Source: Hirundichthys speculiger (lineage: Eukaryota; Chordata; Actinopteri; Beloniformes; Exocoetidae). From it: a stretch of 64,000 nucleotides of DNA. The stretch spans positions 1 through 64,000 of the forward strand of contig JAGFBZ010001892.1 of assembly GCA_018398805.1 (NCBI GenBank), written 5' to 3'. The stretch's first letter is position 1. The number at the start of each line of letters is the position of its first letter. Positions 1 to 12,248 of this stretch are shown here, in pieces. A program made the translations under genes and the position numbers. The notes under the pieces were generated by a model. That model did not search any database. It was given only the letters and a program-made list of their open reading frames with translations, and was not told the origin of the DNA.

Positions 1-994
1 CAGATCTGATCCAGGTCTGATCCAGGTCAGGTCCAGGTCTGATCCAGGTCTGCAGGTCTGATTCCAGATTGATCTGGATCCAGATCCAGTCTGATCCAGG
101 TCTGATCCAGATCTGATCCAGGTCTGACGTCTGATCCAGTCTGAGATCTGATCCAGGTCTGATCCAGGTCTGATCCAGGTCTGATCCAGATCGATCCAGA
201 CGTCTGATCGATCTGATCCAGATCTGATCCAGATCTCTGATCCAGGTCTGATCCAGGTCTGATCCAGGTCTGATTCCAGGTCTGATCCAGATCTGTAGAT
301 CTGATCTGTCTGATCCAGGTCTGATCCAGATCTGATCCAGATCCAGTCTGATCCAGGTCTGATCCAGGTCTGATCCAGGTCTGATCCAGGTCTGATCCAG
401 GTCTGATCCAGGTCTGATCCAGGTCTGATCCAGATCATCCCAGATCCAGTCTGATCCATGATCCAGGTCTGATCCAGATCTGATTCAGGTCTGATTCAGG
501 TCTGATCCAGGTCTGATTCAGGTCTGATCCAGATCCAGATCTGATCCAGGTCTGATCCAGGTCTGATCCAGATCTGATCCAGATCTGATCCAGGTCTGAT
601 CCAGGTCTGATCCAGATCCAGATCTGATCCAGGTCTGATCCAGGTCTGATCCAGATCCAGATCTGTCCAGGTCTGATCCTGATCCTCTGTCTCTGATCCA
701 GGTCTGATCCAGATCTGATCCAGATCTGATCCAGGTCTGATCCAGGTCTGATCCAGGTCTGATCCAGGTCTGATCCAGGTCTGATCCAGATCTGATCCAG
801 GTCTGATCCAGGTCTGATCCAGATCGTCTGATCCAGGTCCTGATCCAGGTCTGATCCAGGTCTGATCCAGATCTGATCCTGAGGTCTGATCCAGGTGATC
901 CAGATCCAGATCCATGATCTGATCCAGGTCTGATCCAGATCTGATCCAGATCTGATCCAGGTCTGATCCAGGTCTGATCCAGGTCCAGGTCTGT
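1..994. repeat. 11-bp minisatellite (ctgatccaggt)
   Basis: Tandem copies of ctgatccaggt and its variants ctgatccagat and ctgattcaggt run from the window edge to about 994, so the left end is not seen. Small indels and dropped bases are scattered through it. The open frame across 496-915 is a by-product of an 11-bp unit without stops and is not a gene. Confidence 0.93.
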
Positions 995-2594
995 AGACCA
1001 GTGTGATTGGTTGTTTGGAGGATGGAACGTATGTTTTATTTTATTTTAATAAATCCGGTTGCCTGTTTTTTTTTCTGGTTTTCAGATGTTTGTGCTCATC
1101 TGCAGGAAACTTTATGAACTTTAACCTGCAGTTTGACCACAGAAACCGGCTTTTAATTATTTATTTACATCTTTATTAAAGAGTGATATGAAAACTTATA
1201 TTTTGGGGATTGTAAAGGCAGATTGAATGTAGGATGAAATAGAAGAGTTTATTTTTCTGCTCATTGCTGTTTTTTTCTGTTTTATTTTCTGTTCTAACAG
1301 ATGAATGAATTGAGAATAAATATTGTTTAAATGCTGACTTGTTGACTTCCTTCGTGCACGAAAATGTTTACGGTTACTGTAAAGGCACAAGAATCAAATC
1401 TGCTTTTATCCGGACAGAACGTTCTAATAAATCTAATATACATCGTCATCGTTGGCTCTGAAACCAGAAGTTTACAACACGATAAACAGACGGCAGAGTA
1501 AATGTTCCTGTTTCAGCTCAGTCGGGATCATTTACATAATTTCTGTTTGCTAAATGTCAGAATAATGAGAGACAATGTTTCATGTTTCTGTCCAATAAGA
1601 TTATTCTGTTCAAGCAGCCTGTTCAAGTCCAGATGATGATGATGTCATGGCTTTAAAAGCTTCTGATTGGTTCATCAACAACATCTGAGTTAACTGGAGT
1701 CTCACCTGTGGACGTATTTAAACACCTCGAACTCACTCACTGATTCCTGCTGTGACATCATTCATAGAAATCAGCCAAGATATCAGGAAGAGAAGTGAGG
1801 ACCTCCACCGGTCTGGTTCACCCCGGTCCAGTTTCCAGATGTCTGGAGGAAGAAGGGTTCATGACTCCGGAACAGATTACAGTTTGTAGACGCTCACAGG
1901 GACAAAGAGCTTCATTTCTGGAGACATGTTGTGGACATGTTGTGGATGCGACACCGACCCATCTGCAGATGAACCCTCAACAACGTTATGATAGATGGTA
2001 GATGAAGGAACTACTTCCTGACTAGGAACTCTTTAGTCTCTGGATGGTCCCAACCCACCGGCTGAACTGATGGATCACACAAGCACGAACCTTTTACCGT
2101 GCACCGTCTTTATCACGTCCACATAGTTCATGACCGAATGTTTGAATGGGCTTCCAGCACCAGAACGAGTCCAGCTGCTGCCATGACTCTGAGGAGATGC
2201 TAACTGGAGCAGCTAACACCTGTAGCTCAGAGGTTTCCGATGACAAAGCTCCGGTTTCTCTCCTGCCTGCCAGCCGATTCAGTTCTTGCTTCAGAAGTTA
2301 GAAAGTTGAGAAGAGTTCATCCCAGTGGGCCGGAACATATAAAAGAATCATCGGAGCATGTTTCATTCCAGTAATAAATCCTAAACCCTAAACCCTAACC
2401 CCCCCCTTCCACCATCAGTCAATAGTTCTGCTTCAGTAATTCTGTTTTTACTCCTCTAGATGGCAGTGTGTACACAACTTTGAGGCCTCTGGATCCTCAA
2501 GCTTCATCACAACCTCCAGCATCTCTCACGATCACCGATCGACGGTGTTTTGTATTTATGCTCCATTAGGTGGCCTGTGTTGCCATGGGGACAG
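995..2594. other. Unique DNA, no gene recognised; promoter-like patch near 1650-1760
   Basis: Non-repetitive, AT-rich then mixed sequence. Around 1640-1760 there is a cluster that looks like a promoter: a cAMP-response-like gatgtcatgg, an inverted CCAAT (gattggttc), a TATA-like gtatttaaac and a second tgacatcatt. The short frame 1795-2001 follows it, but its protein is not recognised and no splice structure is clear. Two CCCTAA-like units sit at 2381-2402. I infer only a possible promoter. Confidence 0.3.
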
Positions 2595-2684
2595 GTCTGA
2601 TCAGGTCTGATCCAGATCCCTGATCCCTGATCCCAGATCCCTGATCCCAGATCCCTGATCCCAGATCCCTGATCCCCTCTGAGT
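2595..2684. repeat. Short minisatellite, about 14 bp (gatccctgatccca)
   Basis: Five to six copies of gatccctgatccca follow two ctgatcagg-type units. The motif is related to the gatccag arrays at the start of the window. Confidence 0.75.
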
Positions 2685-2805
2685 CCTGAAAGGTCCGTGG
2701 CTCTGATGGGTTCAGGTCTGAGTCGAGTCAGCAAAGCTTAGCTTGGTGAAGACGGGTCTTGCCGGCTCAGAAAAGTCAGCTCCTGGTTCTTCAGAGCATC
2801 GCAGC

Positions 2806-4317
2806 AGCAACCCTAACCCCTAACCCCCTAACCTTAACTCTAACCCTCAACCCCCCAACCCCCAACCCAACCCTAACCCCAACCATTACCCTAATACCCC
2901 AACCCTAACCCCGAACCGCAACCATAACCCTACCCCGAAACCCCAACCCTAACCCCAACCTCTAACTCCACCATAACCCTAACCCTAACCCCCAACCATA
3001 ATCCTAACCCCCAACCATAACCCTAACCCTAACCCCAACCCCAACCCTAACCCCTAACCCCCCAACCATAACCTTAACCCCCCAACCCTAACCCCTAACC
3101 CTAACCCTAACCCCAACCCCCTAACCCACCCAACCCTAACCCCAACCCCGAACCCCCCCCCAAACCCCCAACCTACCCCCCAACCCCCAACCCTAACCCC
3201 CCAACCCCAACCAACCCCAACAACCCTAACCCCCCTAACCCCCCAACCCTAACCCCCCCCCCCAACCCTAACCCCCCCCCCCCCCCCTACCCCACCCCAC
3301 CCCACCCCCACCCCTAACCCTAACCCCCAACCCCCAACCCTAACCCCAACCCTAACCCCCCAACCCCTAAACCCCCCCCCACCCTAACCCTACCCCCCCC
3401 CCCCTAACCCCCCCCCCAACCCCACCCCCCCCCCCTACCCAACCCCCCCCTACCCCCCCCATCCCCCCCAACCCCCCCCCCCCCACCCTAACCCCACCCC
3501 CCCCCCCCCCCCCACCCCCCCCCAACCCTCCCCCCAACCCCCCCCCCCAACCCCCCCCCCACCCCTCCCCCCTCCCCCCCCCCACCCCCTAACCCACCCC
3601 CCCCCTAACCCAACCCCCAACCCTAACCCAACCCCCCTAACCCCCAACCCCCAACCCTAACCCTAACCCCCCCCACCATAACCCTAACCCCCAACCCCCA
3701 ACCCTAACCCCTAACCCCTAACCGAACCCTAACCCTAACCCCAACCTAAACCCTAACCCCCCCCCTAACCCTAACCCCTAACCCCCCCCAACCCTAAACC
3801 CCCAACCCCTAACCCTAACCCCCCAACCCCAACCCTAACCCCCTAACCCCCCCCCCCAAAACCCTAACCCCCTAACCCCCCCAACCCCCAACCCTAACCC
3901 CTAACCCCTAACCCAACCCTAACCCTAACCCCCCACCCTAACCCCCAACCCCAACCCCTAACCCCCCTAACCCTAACCCCCAACCCCCAACCCTAACCCC
4001 CCCCCCTAACCCTAACCCCAACCCTACCCCACCCTAACCCAACCCCTAACCCTAACCCCCAACCCTAACCCCTAACCCCTAACCCCCAACCCTAACCCAA
4101 CCCCAACCCTAACCCCCCCCTAACCCTAACCCCAACCCAACCCAACCCCCCCCCAACCTAACCTAACCCCGCCCCAACCCCCTAACCCCCAACCTAACCC
4201 CCCAACCCACCCAACCCTAACCCCCAACCCAACCCCCCACCCTAACCCCAACCATAACCCTAACCCCCAACCCATAACCCTAACCCTAACCCTAACCCCC
4301 AACCCTAACCCCTAACC
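2806..4317. repeat. Degenerate telomere-like array (CCCTAA and variants)
   Basis: About 1.5 kb of CCCTAA mixed with CCCCTAA, CCCCAA, CCATAA and pure C runs. The CCCTAA strand is the plus strand, as expected for a chromosome end lying to the left, but ordinary DNA and another minisatellite lie on that side, so the array is interstitial or subtelomeric. The part at 3260-3600 is nearly pure C with a few A and T. The minus strand is rich in G runs and could form G-quadruplexes. Irregular spacing suggests old decay, homopolymer sequencing error, or both. The minus-strand Gly/Val-rich frames here are artefacts. Confidence 0.9.
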
Positions 4318-5968
4318 CAGCCACAGCTACTGCTGAAGAAGCTGCAGCAGGATGTTTTTAGAAGTTTTTATGGCCCTGTGTCAGACTGTTAGGGGCCGTA
4401 TTCACACTCAAAAAAAGGAACTTGGCAGACTGTTAAATTAACAAAAGCACAACATTTAGCTTTGACATGATCATTTTAAGTTCGCGTCATGAACATAATT
4501 ATATTAAGTCAGACTGAAGTGATAGCAAGCAACTACACATAAAAAAGATCTGATCAAGTTGAGACAACAAGAGTCAATCAAGTTAAGGCAACATGTCGAC
4601 CTCTCAGCCCCTGAAAATCACAGAAGTTATCGCGAGACTTCGCGGTAGACCATTGGAAGGAGACACCTGGAACCTGTGCAGGTAAGGGTAAACTATAATC
4701 TTGCACTTTCCCTCTAAATGCAAGTTCAATCCCATACAGACACACCACCAGCTGTCAGTCTGTCACTTTCCCTTATTTTTGTCTGTTTTTCATGATTGAA
4801 TTTGATAGATTTCAAATCTTGACTTCCACCATGCGGTGTCCTGAACCTTCCATTATATAGATGTGATATCAATAAGAGATTCTTCTCTAGAGAGTACAAT
4901 ACCAAAGTGAAATATTACCTCCCAAAATAATGAAATTCTGGTGATAAAGGGTTTGCAGCAAAATATTGCAGCGATCTGGCAGGTCTTTCTGGGTCGTTTC
5001 CCAGCATCCTTTGCAGCCCTGGTTGTTTAGGTGCTTATCTGTGTTTATTTGTTAGCTATTTGATTTAATGCTGCCACGTAAAGTCTGTTGCTGGTTTGAC
5101 CCCTTGTTGATTCAGACCCCTTACATTTAACAAGTTAATTTGTGTCACCCTGAGTTGAGTCTGTCTGTGTTCGAATCAGTACCCGTGAGTTTGCTGGTCT
5201 TGGATTTTATATTCAAAGATCTCCAGGTCTCATGAGACATTTTCTGACAACGAGGTTTGAGGGTTTCTGGAGAAGGAGGCGACGCTGCAGTTAGCTTCTG
5301 CTGCTTTTAGAGCACATTTTTAGAAATACAATATAAAGCGGTATTTTCTGTAGTCTTTACTATGTTGGAGATCATGTGGTCCAGGTCTGAGCAGTCTGAA
5401 AGGTCTCTGGGTTCTGACGACGACCCGGTGAGCCCAGAACTAAAGCAGACAACATGCTGCACATCGGATGATTGAATTTAGGTCACTATCTGGACTCATT
5501 TGTGGATGCTGGACTGTTGAGTGAAGGTTTCCATGTCAGTAACTAGTCTGTTCTTGGTTGAAAAAGTCCTGAAGTCCACCTGAACTCGGTGAAACTGGCC
5601 GCTGAATCAGGACAAAGAACAGTCACATTTCTTTTCTGAAGGGTTCTGGATTCTGCAGTTGGAGTCTGGAGATTATAAACTATAACCTTAAAAGACAGGA
5701 CCGGTTTTATCACAGACCAGATCTGGACCCTGCTGGACCTCTGCACCGACCAGCTGTCGGTTAGGGTTAGGGCTACAAGGCAACAACACCGTCCAAACAA
5801 AAGACGTAGAGGTCTTCAGTCCACCAGAGACGATCCAGAGAACAACAACTGGACATTTCTGGACTGCTGTGCATGTGGAGGACGATGGACATCTGAACAA
5901 TGAAGTTCACCTCCAAACTTTCAAAGACAGACAGCATCTGCTGTTTGAGTCACACCAGGCAAAACAGG
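4318..5968. other. Unique DNA between two arrays
   Basis: Apart from the possible exon at 4593-4681 I see no clear gene. An in-frame ATG segment ending at a gtgagc donor (about 5364-5411) is weaker. A small gttagggttaggg patch lies at 5759-5771. Frames at 5543-5900 give no recognisable protein. Confidence 0.3.
4593..4681 (+). CDS. Possible first coding exon with KIND-like sequence
   Basis: Seen: an ATG with A at -3 opens a frame of 29 codons plus two bases that ends at CAG/GTAAGG, a strong splice donor at 4682. The peptide contains ITEVIARLRGRPLEG followed by DTWNLC. Known: KIND domains (PTPN13, FRMPD2, spire, KNDC1) open with a short Leu-rich helix, then a Gly-Pro-Leu turn, acidic residues and a Trp, and this peptide follows that order. 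Inferred: the first exon of a KIND-domain gene, or a relic of one. No second exon was found; the DNA downstream is unique to 5968 and then satellite. An isolated chance frame remains possible, and the donor is the best argument against that. Confidence 0.33.
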
Positions 5969-8900
5969 TCAAGACTCATGTCTAGACTCAGGTCCAGGTT
6001 CATGGACCAACACAAGAGAGCAGCTCACCAGGTCCAGACTCAGGTCCAGATTCAGGTCTAGACTCAGGTCCAGACTCAAGTCCAGATTCAGGTCCAGACT
6101 TAGGTCCAGACTCAAGTCCAGACTCATGTCTAGACTCAGGTCCAGACTCATGTCTAGACTCAGGTCCAGACCCAGGTCCAGACTCAGGTCCAGACTTAGG
6201 TCCAGACTCAAGTCCAGACTCAGGTCCAGACCCAGGTCCAGACTCATGGATCCAGACTCATGGACCAACACAGGAGAGCAGCTCATCAGGTCCAGATTCA
6301 GGTCCAGATTCAGGTCCAGATTCAGGTCCAGATTCAGGTCCAGACTCAGGTCCAGACTCAGGTCCAGACTCAGGTCCATACTCATGGACCAACACAGGAG
6401 AGCAGCTCATCAGGTCCAGGCTCAGGTCCAGATTCAGGTCCAGATTCAGGTCCAGACTCATGTCTAGACTCATGTCTAGACTCAGGTCCAGACTCAGGTC
6501 CAGACTTAGGTCCAGACTCATGTCTAGACTCAGGTCCAGACTCAGGTCCAGACTCAGGTCCAGACTCATGTTTAGACTCAGGTCCAGACTCATGTTGAGA
6601 CTCAGGTCCAGACTTAGGTCCAGACTCAGGTCCAGACTCATGTCTAGACTCAGGTCCAGACTCAGGTCCAGACTCAGGTCCAGACTTAGGTCCAGATTCA
6701 GGTCCAGATTCAGGTCCAGACTCAGGTCCAGACTCAGGTCCAGACTCATGGACCAACACAGGAGCAGCTCATCAGGTCCAGATTCATTCCAGACTCAGTC
6801 CAGACTTAGGAACTCAGACTCAGGTCCAGACTCAGTCCAGGTCTAGACTCATGGTCTAGACTCAGTCCAGACTCAGTCCAGACTCAGGTCCAGACTTAGG
6901 TCCAGACTCAGGTCCAACTCAGGTCAGACTCAGGTCCAGACTCAGGTCCAGACTCAGGTCCAGACTCACCAGATCATCCAGACTCAGGTCCAGACTCATG
7001 TCTAGACTCATGTCCAGACTCAGGTCCAGACTAGGTCAGGTCCAGACTCAGGTCCAGACTCAGGTCCAGACTCAGGTCTCAGGACCAGACACAGGAGAGC
7101 AGCTCATCAGGTCCAGACTTCAGGTCCAGACTCAGGTCAGACTCAGGTCTAGGACTCAGGTCCAGACTCAGGTCCACCAGAGACTCAGCTCAGTCAGATC
7201 AGGTCCAGACTCAGGTCCAGACTCAGGTCCAGACTCAGGTCCAGACTCATGGACCAACACAGGAGAGCAGCTCATCAGGTCCAGACTCCAGCTCAGTCAT
7301 CAGTCAGACTCATGTCCAGACTCAGAGACTCAGGTCCAGACTCATGGACAACACAGGAGACCGCTCATCAGGTCCAGACTCACCAGACTCAGGTCCAGAC
7401 TCAGGTCTAGACTCAGGTCCAGACTTATGGACCAACACAGGAGAGCAGCTCATCAGGTCCAGACTCAGGTCTAGACTCAGACTCAGGTCCAGACTTATGG
7501 ACCAACACAGGAGAGCAGCTCATCAGGTCCAGACTCAGGTCCAGACTCAGGTCTAGACTCAGGTCCAGACTCATGGACCAACACAGGAGAGCAGCTCATC
7601 AGGTCCAGACTCAGGTCCAGACACAGGAGAGCAGCTCATCAGGTCCAGACTTAGGTCCAGACTCATGGTCCAGACTCAGGTCTCAGGTCCCACTCAGGTC
7701 CAGACTCAGGTCCAGACTCAGGTCCAGACTTCAGGACAACACGAGCTCAGGTCCAGTCCAGACTCAGGTCCAGACCCATGTCCAGACTCAGGTCAGGACT
7801 CCATCACTCATGGACCAACACAGGAGAGCAGCTCATCAGGTCCAGACTCAGGTCCAGACTCATGGACCAACACAGGAGAGCAGCTCATCAGGTCCAGACT
7901 CAGGTCCAGACTCAGGTCCAGACTCAGGTCTAGACTCAGGTCCAGACTTATGGACCAACACAGGGGAGCAGCTCATCAGGTCCAGACTCAGGTCCAGACT
8001 CAGGTCCAGACTCATGTCTAGACTCAGGTCCAGACTCAGGTCCAGACTCAGGTCTATCAGACTTATGGACCAACACAGGGGAGCAGCTCATCAGGTCCAG
8101 ACTCAGGTCCAGACTCAGGTCCAGACTCATGGACCAACACAGGAGAGCAGCTCATCAGGTCCAGACTCAGGTCCAGACTCATCCAGTCTCAGGACTCACA
8201 GACTCAGGGTCCAGACTCAGGTCCAGACTCAACACCAGGAGAGCAGCTCATCAGGTCCCAGACTCAGGTCCAGACTCAGGTCCAGACTTAGGCAGGTCCA
8301 GACTCAGGTCCAGACTCAGGTATCCAGGACTCAACACAGGAGAGCTCATCAGGTCCCACTCATGTCTCATCTCACGCAGGTCCAGACTCAGGTCCAGACT
8401 CATGGTCAGACTGACCAACACAGGAGAGCAGCTCATCAGGTCCAGACTCAGTCCAGACTCATGGTCCAGACTCAGGTCTTCAGACTCAGGTCCAGACTCA
8501 TGGACCACACAGGAGAGCAGCTCATCAGGTCCAGACTCAGGTCCAGGAGAGCAGCTCAGTCCAGACTTAGGTCAGGGTCCAGACTCAGGTCCAGACTCAT
8601 GGACCAAGACTCAGGTGCAGGTCACTCAGGTCCAGACCTCATGGACCAACACAGGAGGCAGCTCATCAGGTCCAGACTCAGGTCCAGTCTCAGGTCCAGA
8701 CTTATGGACCAACACAGAGAGCAGCTCATCAGGTCCATCCAGGTCCCAGACTCAGGTCAGACTCAGTCCAGACTCATGGACCAACACAGGAGAGCAGCTC
8801 ATCAGGTCAGATCAGACTACAGGTCTAGACTCAGGTCCAGGTCCCACTCATGGACCAGCACTCAGGTCAGCAGACTCATCCAGGTCCAGACTCAGGTCCA

Positions 8901-11900
8901 GGTCCACCAGAGACTCATGGTCCTCATCAGGTCCAGACTCAGGTCCAGACTCAGGTCCACTCATGGTCTAGACTCAGGTCCAGACTCAGGTCCAGACTCA
9001 GACTCAGGTGCAGACTCAGGTCCAGACTCATGGACCAACACAGGAGACTCAGGTCCAGACTCAGGTCCAGACTCAGGTCCAACTCAGGTCCAACTCAGGA
9101 CAGACTCAAGTCCAGACTCAGGTCCAGACTCAGGTCCAGACTCAGGTCCCAGACTCAGGTCAGACTCAAAGGACAGGAGAGCAGGTCTCATCAGTTCCAG
9201 ACTCATGGTCCTCATCTCGGACCACCCAGGACAGCTCATCAGGTCCAGACTCAGGTCCCAGACTCAGGTCCAGACTCAGGTCCAGAACTCAGGTCCAGAC
9301 TCAGGGAGCCAGCTCCTCAGGTCCAGACTCAGGTCCAGGGTCCAGACTCAGGTCCAGACTCAGGTCCAGACTCATGACTCTCAGGTCAGACTCAGGTCCA
9401 GACTCATGGACCAACACGGAGAGCAGCTCATCAGGTCCAGACTCAGTCAGACTCATCAGGTCCAGACTCAGGTCAGACTCAGGTCCAGACTCAGGTCCAG
9501 AGACTCATAGGTCCAGACTCAGTCCCGACTCAGGTCCAGACTTCAGGTCCAGACTCAGGTCTAGACTCAGGTCCAGACTCAGGTCCAGACTCAGGTCCAG
9601 ACTCAGTCAGTCCAGACTCAGGAGACTCAGGTCCAGACTCAGGTCCAGACTCAGGACCCAACACAGGAGAGCAGCTCATCAGGTCCAGACTCATGTCTAG
9701 ACTCAGTCCAGACTCAGGTCAGACTCAGGTCCAGGTCACTCATGACTCAAGACTCACAGGAGAGCAGAGCTCATCAGGTCCAGATTCATTTCCAGACTCA
9801 GGTCCAGACTTAGGAACAGACTCAGGTCAAGACTCAGGTCCAGACTCATGTCTGGACTCCCAGGTCCAGACTCAGGTCCAGACTCAGGACTCAGGTCCAG
9901 ACTCAGGTCTAGACTCAGGTCCAGACTCATGGACCAACACAGGAGAGCAGCTCATCAGGTCCAGACTCAGGTCCAGACTCAAGTCCAGACTCAGGTCCAG
10001 ACTCAGACTCAGGTCCAGACTCAGGTCAGACTCAGGTCCAGACCAGGTCCCAGAGTCCAGACTCAGGTCCAGACTCAGGTCCAGACTCAAGTCCAGACTC
10101 AGGTCTAGACTCAGGTACAGACTCAGGTCTAGACTCAGGTCCAGATTCAGTTCCAGACTCAGGTCTAGACTCAGGTCCAGACTCAGGTCCAGACTCAGTA
10201 GTCAGACTCAGGTCCCAGAGACTCAGGTCCAGACTCAGGTACTCCAGACTCAGGTCCTCAGAGACTTCAGTTCCAGACTCAGGTCTAGACTCAGGTCCAG
10301 ACTCAGGTCCAGACTCAGGTCCTCAGATCAGGTCAGTTCCAGACTCAGACTCGTCCGACTCAGTCCAGATTCAGTAGTCCAGACTCAGGTCCAGACTCCA
10401 GACTCAGGTCCAGACTCAGGTCCAGATCAGGTCCAGACTCCAGACTCAGGTCTAGACTCAGGTCCAGACTCAGGTCCAGATTCAGGTCCAGACTCAGGTC
10501 TAGACTCAGGTCCAGACTCAGGTGCAGACTCAGGTCCAGACTCATGGACCAACACAGGAGAGCAGCTCATCAGGTCCAGATTCATTTCCAGACTCAGGTC
10601 CAGACTTAGGACAGACTCAGGTCAAGACTCAGGTCCAGACTCAGTTCTGACTCAGGTCCAGATTCAGGTCAGATTCTCAGGACTCCAGACTCAGGTCCAG
10701 ACTCAGGTCTAGACTCAGGTCCAGATTCAGGTCTAGACTCAGGTCCAGACTCATGGACCAACACAGGAGAGCAGCTCATCAGGTCCAGATTCATTTCCAG
10801 ACTCAGGTCCAGACTTAGGAACAGACTCAGGTCAAGACTCAGGTCCAGACTCATGTCTGGACTCAGGTCCAGACTCAGGTCCAGACTCAGGTCCAGACTC
10901 AGGTCTAGACTCAGGTCCAGATTCAGGTCCAGACTCAGGTCCAGACTCATGGACCAACACAGGAGAGCAGCTCATCAGGTCCAGACTCAGGTCCAGACCC
11001 TGGTCCCACCAAGCAGCTGGGCCGGGAGCTGCTTGGTGGGTCGGGAGCTGCTTGGTGGGTCGGGAGCTGCTTGGTGGCTCAGCGGTTGGAGCAGGCGGTC
11101 CACATACACAAGCTCCAGTCCTGCAGCAGTCGCAGGTTTGACTCCCAGCCTTTGACTCTCTCCTGGTTTCCTGTCTCTCATGGACCAACACAGGAGAGCA
11201 GCTCATCAGGTCCAGACTCAGGTCTAGACTCAGGTCCAGACTCAAGTCCAGACTCAGGTCCAGACTCAGGTCTCAGACTCAGTCCAGTCCCAGACTCAGG
11301 TCCAGACTCAGTCCAGTCAGGTCAGACTCAGGTCAGACTCAGATCAGATTCAGTTCCAGACTCAGGTCTAGACTCAGGTCCAGACTCAGGTCCAGACTCA
11401 GGTCCAGATTCAGTTCTAGACTCAGGTCTAGACTCAGTCCAGATTCAGGTCCAGACTCAGGTCCAGACTCAGTCAGACTCAGGTCTCAGGTCCAGATCAG
11501 GTCCAGATTCAGTCCAGACTCAGTCTAGACTCAGGTCCCAGATTCAGGTCCAGACTCATGACTCAACAGCAGCTCATCAGGTTCAGCTCCAGACTCAGGT
11601 CTAGATCAGGTCTAGGGGCAGTCAGTCCAGACTCAGTCCAGATTCAGTTCTAGACTCAGGTCCAGATTCAGGTCCAGATTCAGGTCCAGACTCAGGTCCA
11701 GATTCAGTTCCAGACTCAGGTCTAGACTCAGGTCCAGACTCAGGTCCAGATTCAGGTCCAGACTCAGGTCTAGACTCAGGTCCAGATTCAGGTCCAGACT
11801 CATGGACTAACACAGGAGAGCAGCTCATCAGGTCCAGACTCAGCTCCAGACTCAGGTCTAGACTCAGGTCTAGACTCAGGTCCAGATTCAGGTCCAGACT

Positions 11901-12248
11901 CAGGTCCAGACTCAGGTCCAGATTCAGTTCCAGATCAGGTCAGACTCAGGTCCAGATTCAGGTCCAGATCTCAGACTCAGTCCAGATTCAGGTCCAGATT
12001 CAGGTCCAGACTCAGGTCCAGACTCAGGTCAGATCCAGTCCAGACTCTAGACTCAGGTCCAGACTCAGGTCCAGACTTCAGATCAGGTCAGACGCAGGTC
12101 CAGATTCAGGTCCAGACTCAGGTCCAGACTCAGGTCTCAGACTCAGGTCTAGACCAGGTTCAGGTCCAGATCCAGATTCAGGTCCAGATTCAGGTCCAGA
12201 CTCAGGTCCAGACTCAGGTCTAGACTCAAGTCCAGATTCAGGTCCAGA
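5969..12248. repeat. 12-bp minisatellite (ctcaggtccaga) with recurring 30-bp block
   Basis: About 6.3 kb of ctcaggtccaga with variants ctcaggtctaga, ttcaggtccaga and ttaggtccaga. A second block of about 30 bp (starts catggaccaacacagg, ends gcagctcatcagg) recurs dozens of times at irregular spacing, giving a loose higher-order pattern. The stretches 5970-6780 and 9780-12240 are mostly regular, while about 6780-9780 has many broken units. A SINE copy interrupts it at 11001-11179. Because 12 is a multiple of 3, long frames of SLDL, SGPE or RLRS repeats open on both strands; these are not genes. Confidence 0.93.
11001..11179 (+). mobile_element. tRNA-derived SINE inside the 12-bp array
   Basis: A tRNA-like head with a pol III A box (about 11074-11090, tggctcagcggttgg) and B box (11135-11145, ggtttgactcc) is followed by a tail ending tttcctgtctctc. 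This matches a common teleost tRNA-derived SINE layout. The 5' side carries three tandem copies of about 20 bp (gggagctgcttggtgggtc). No poly-A or target-site duplication is visible because the flanks are satellite. The tail runs directly into the catggaccaacacagg block of the array. Confidence 0.65.

Noticed and set aside
1795..2001. Small gene after the promoter-like patch
   Set aside because: No known domain, no splice or poly-A support, and the first codon is GTG.
2806..4317. True chromosome terminus
   Set aside because: Ordinary sequence and a minisatellite lie on the distal side, and the repeats are too degenerate.
5969..11828. Frames of SLDL, SGPE and RLRS repeats, including a 645-codon frame
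   Set aside because: 12-bp minisatellite translation, broken and re-joined by indels.
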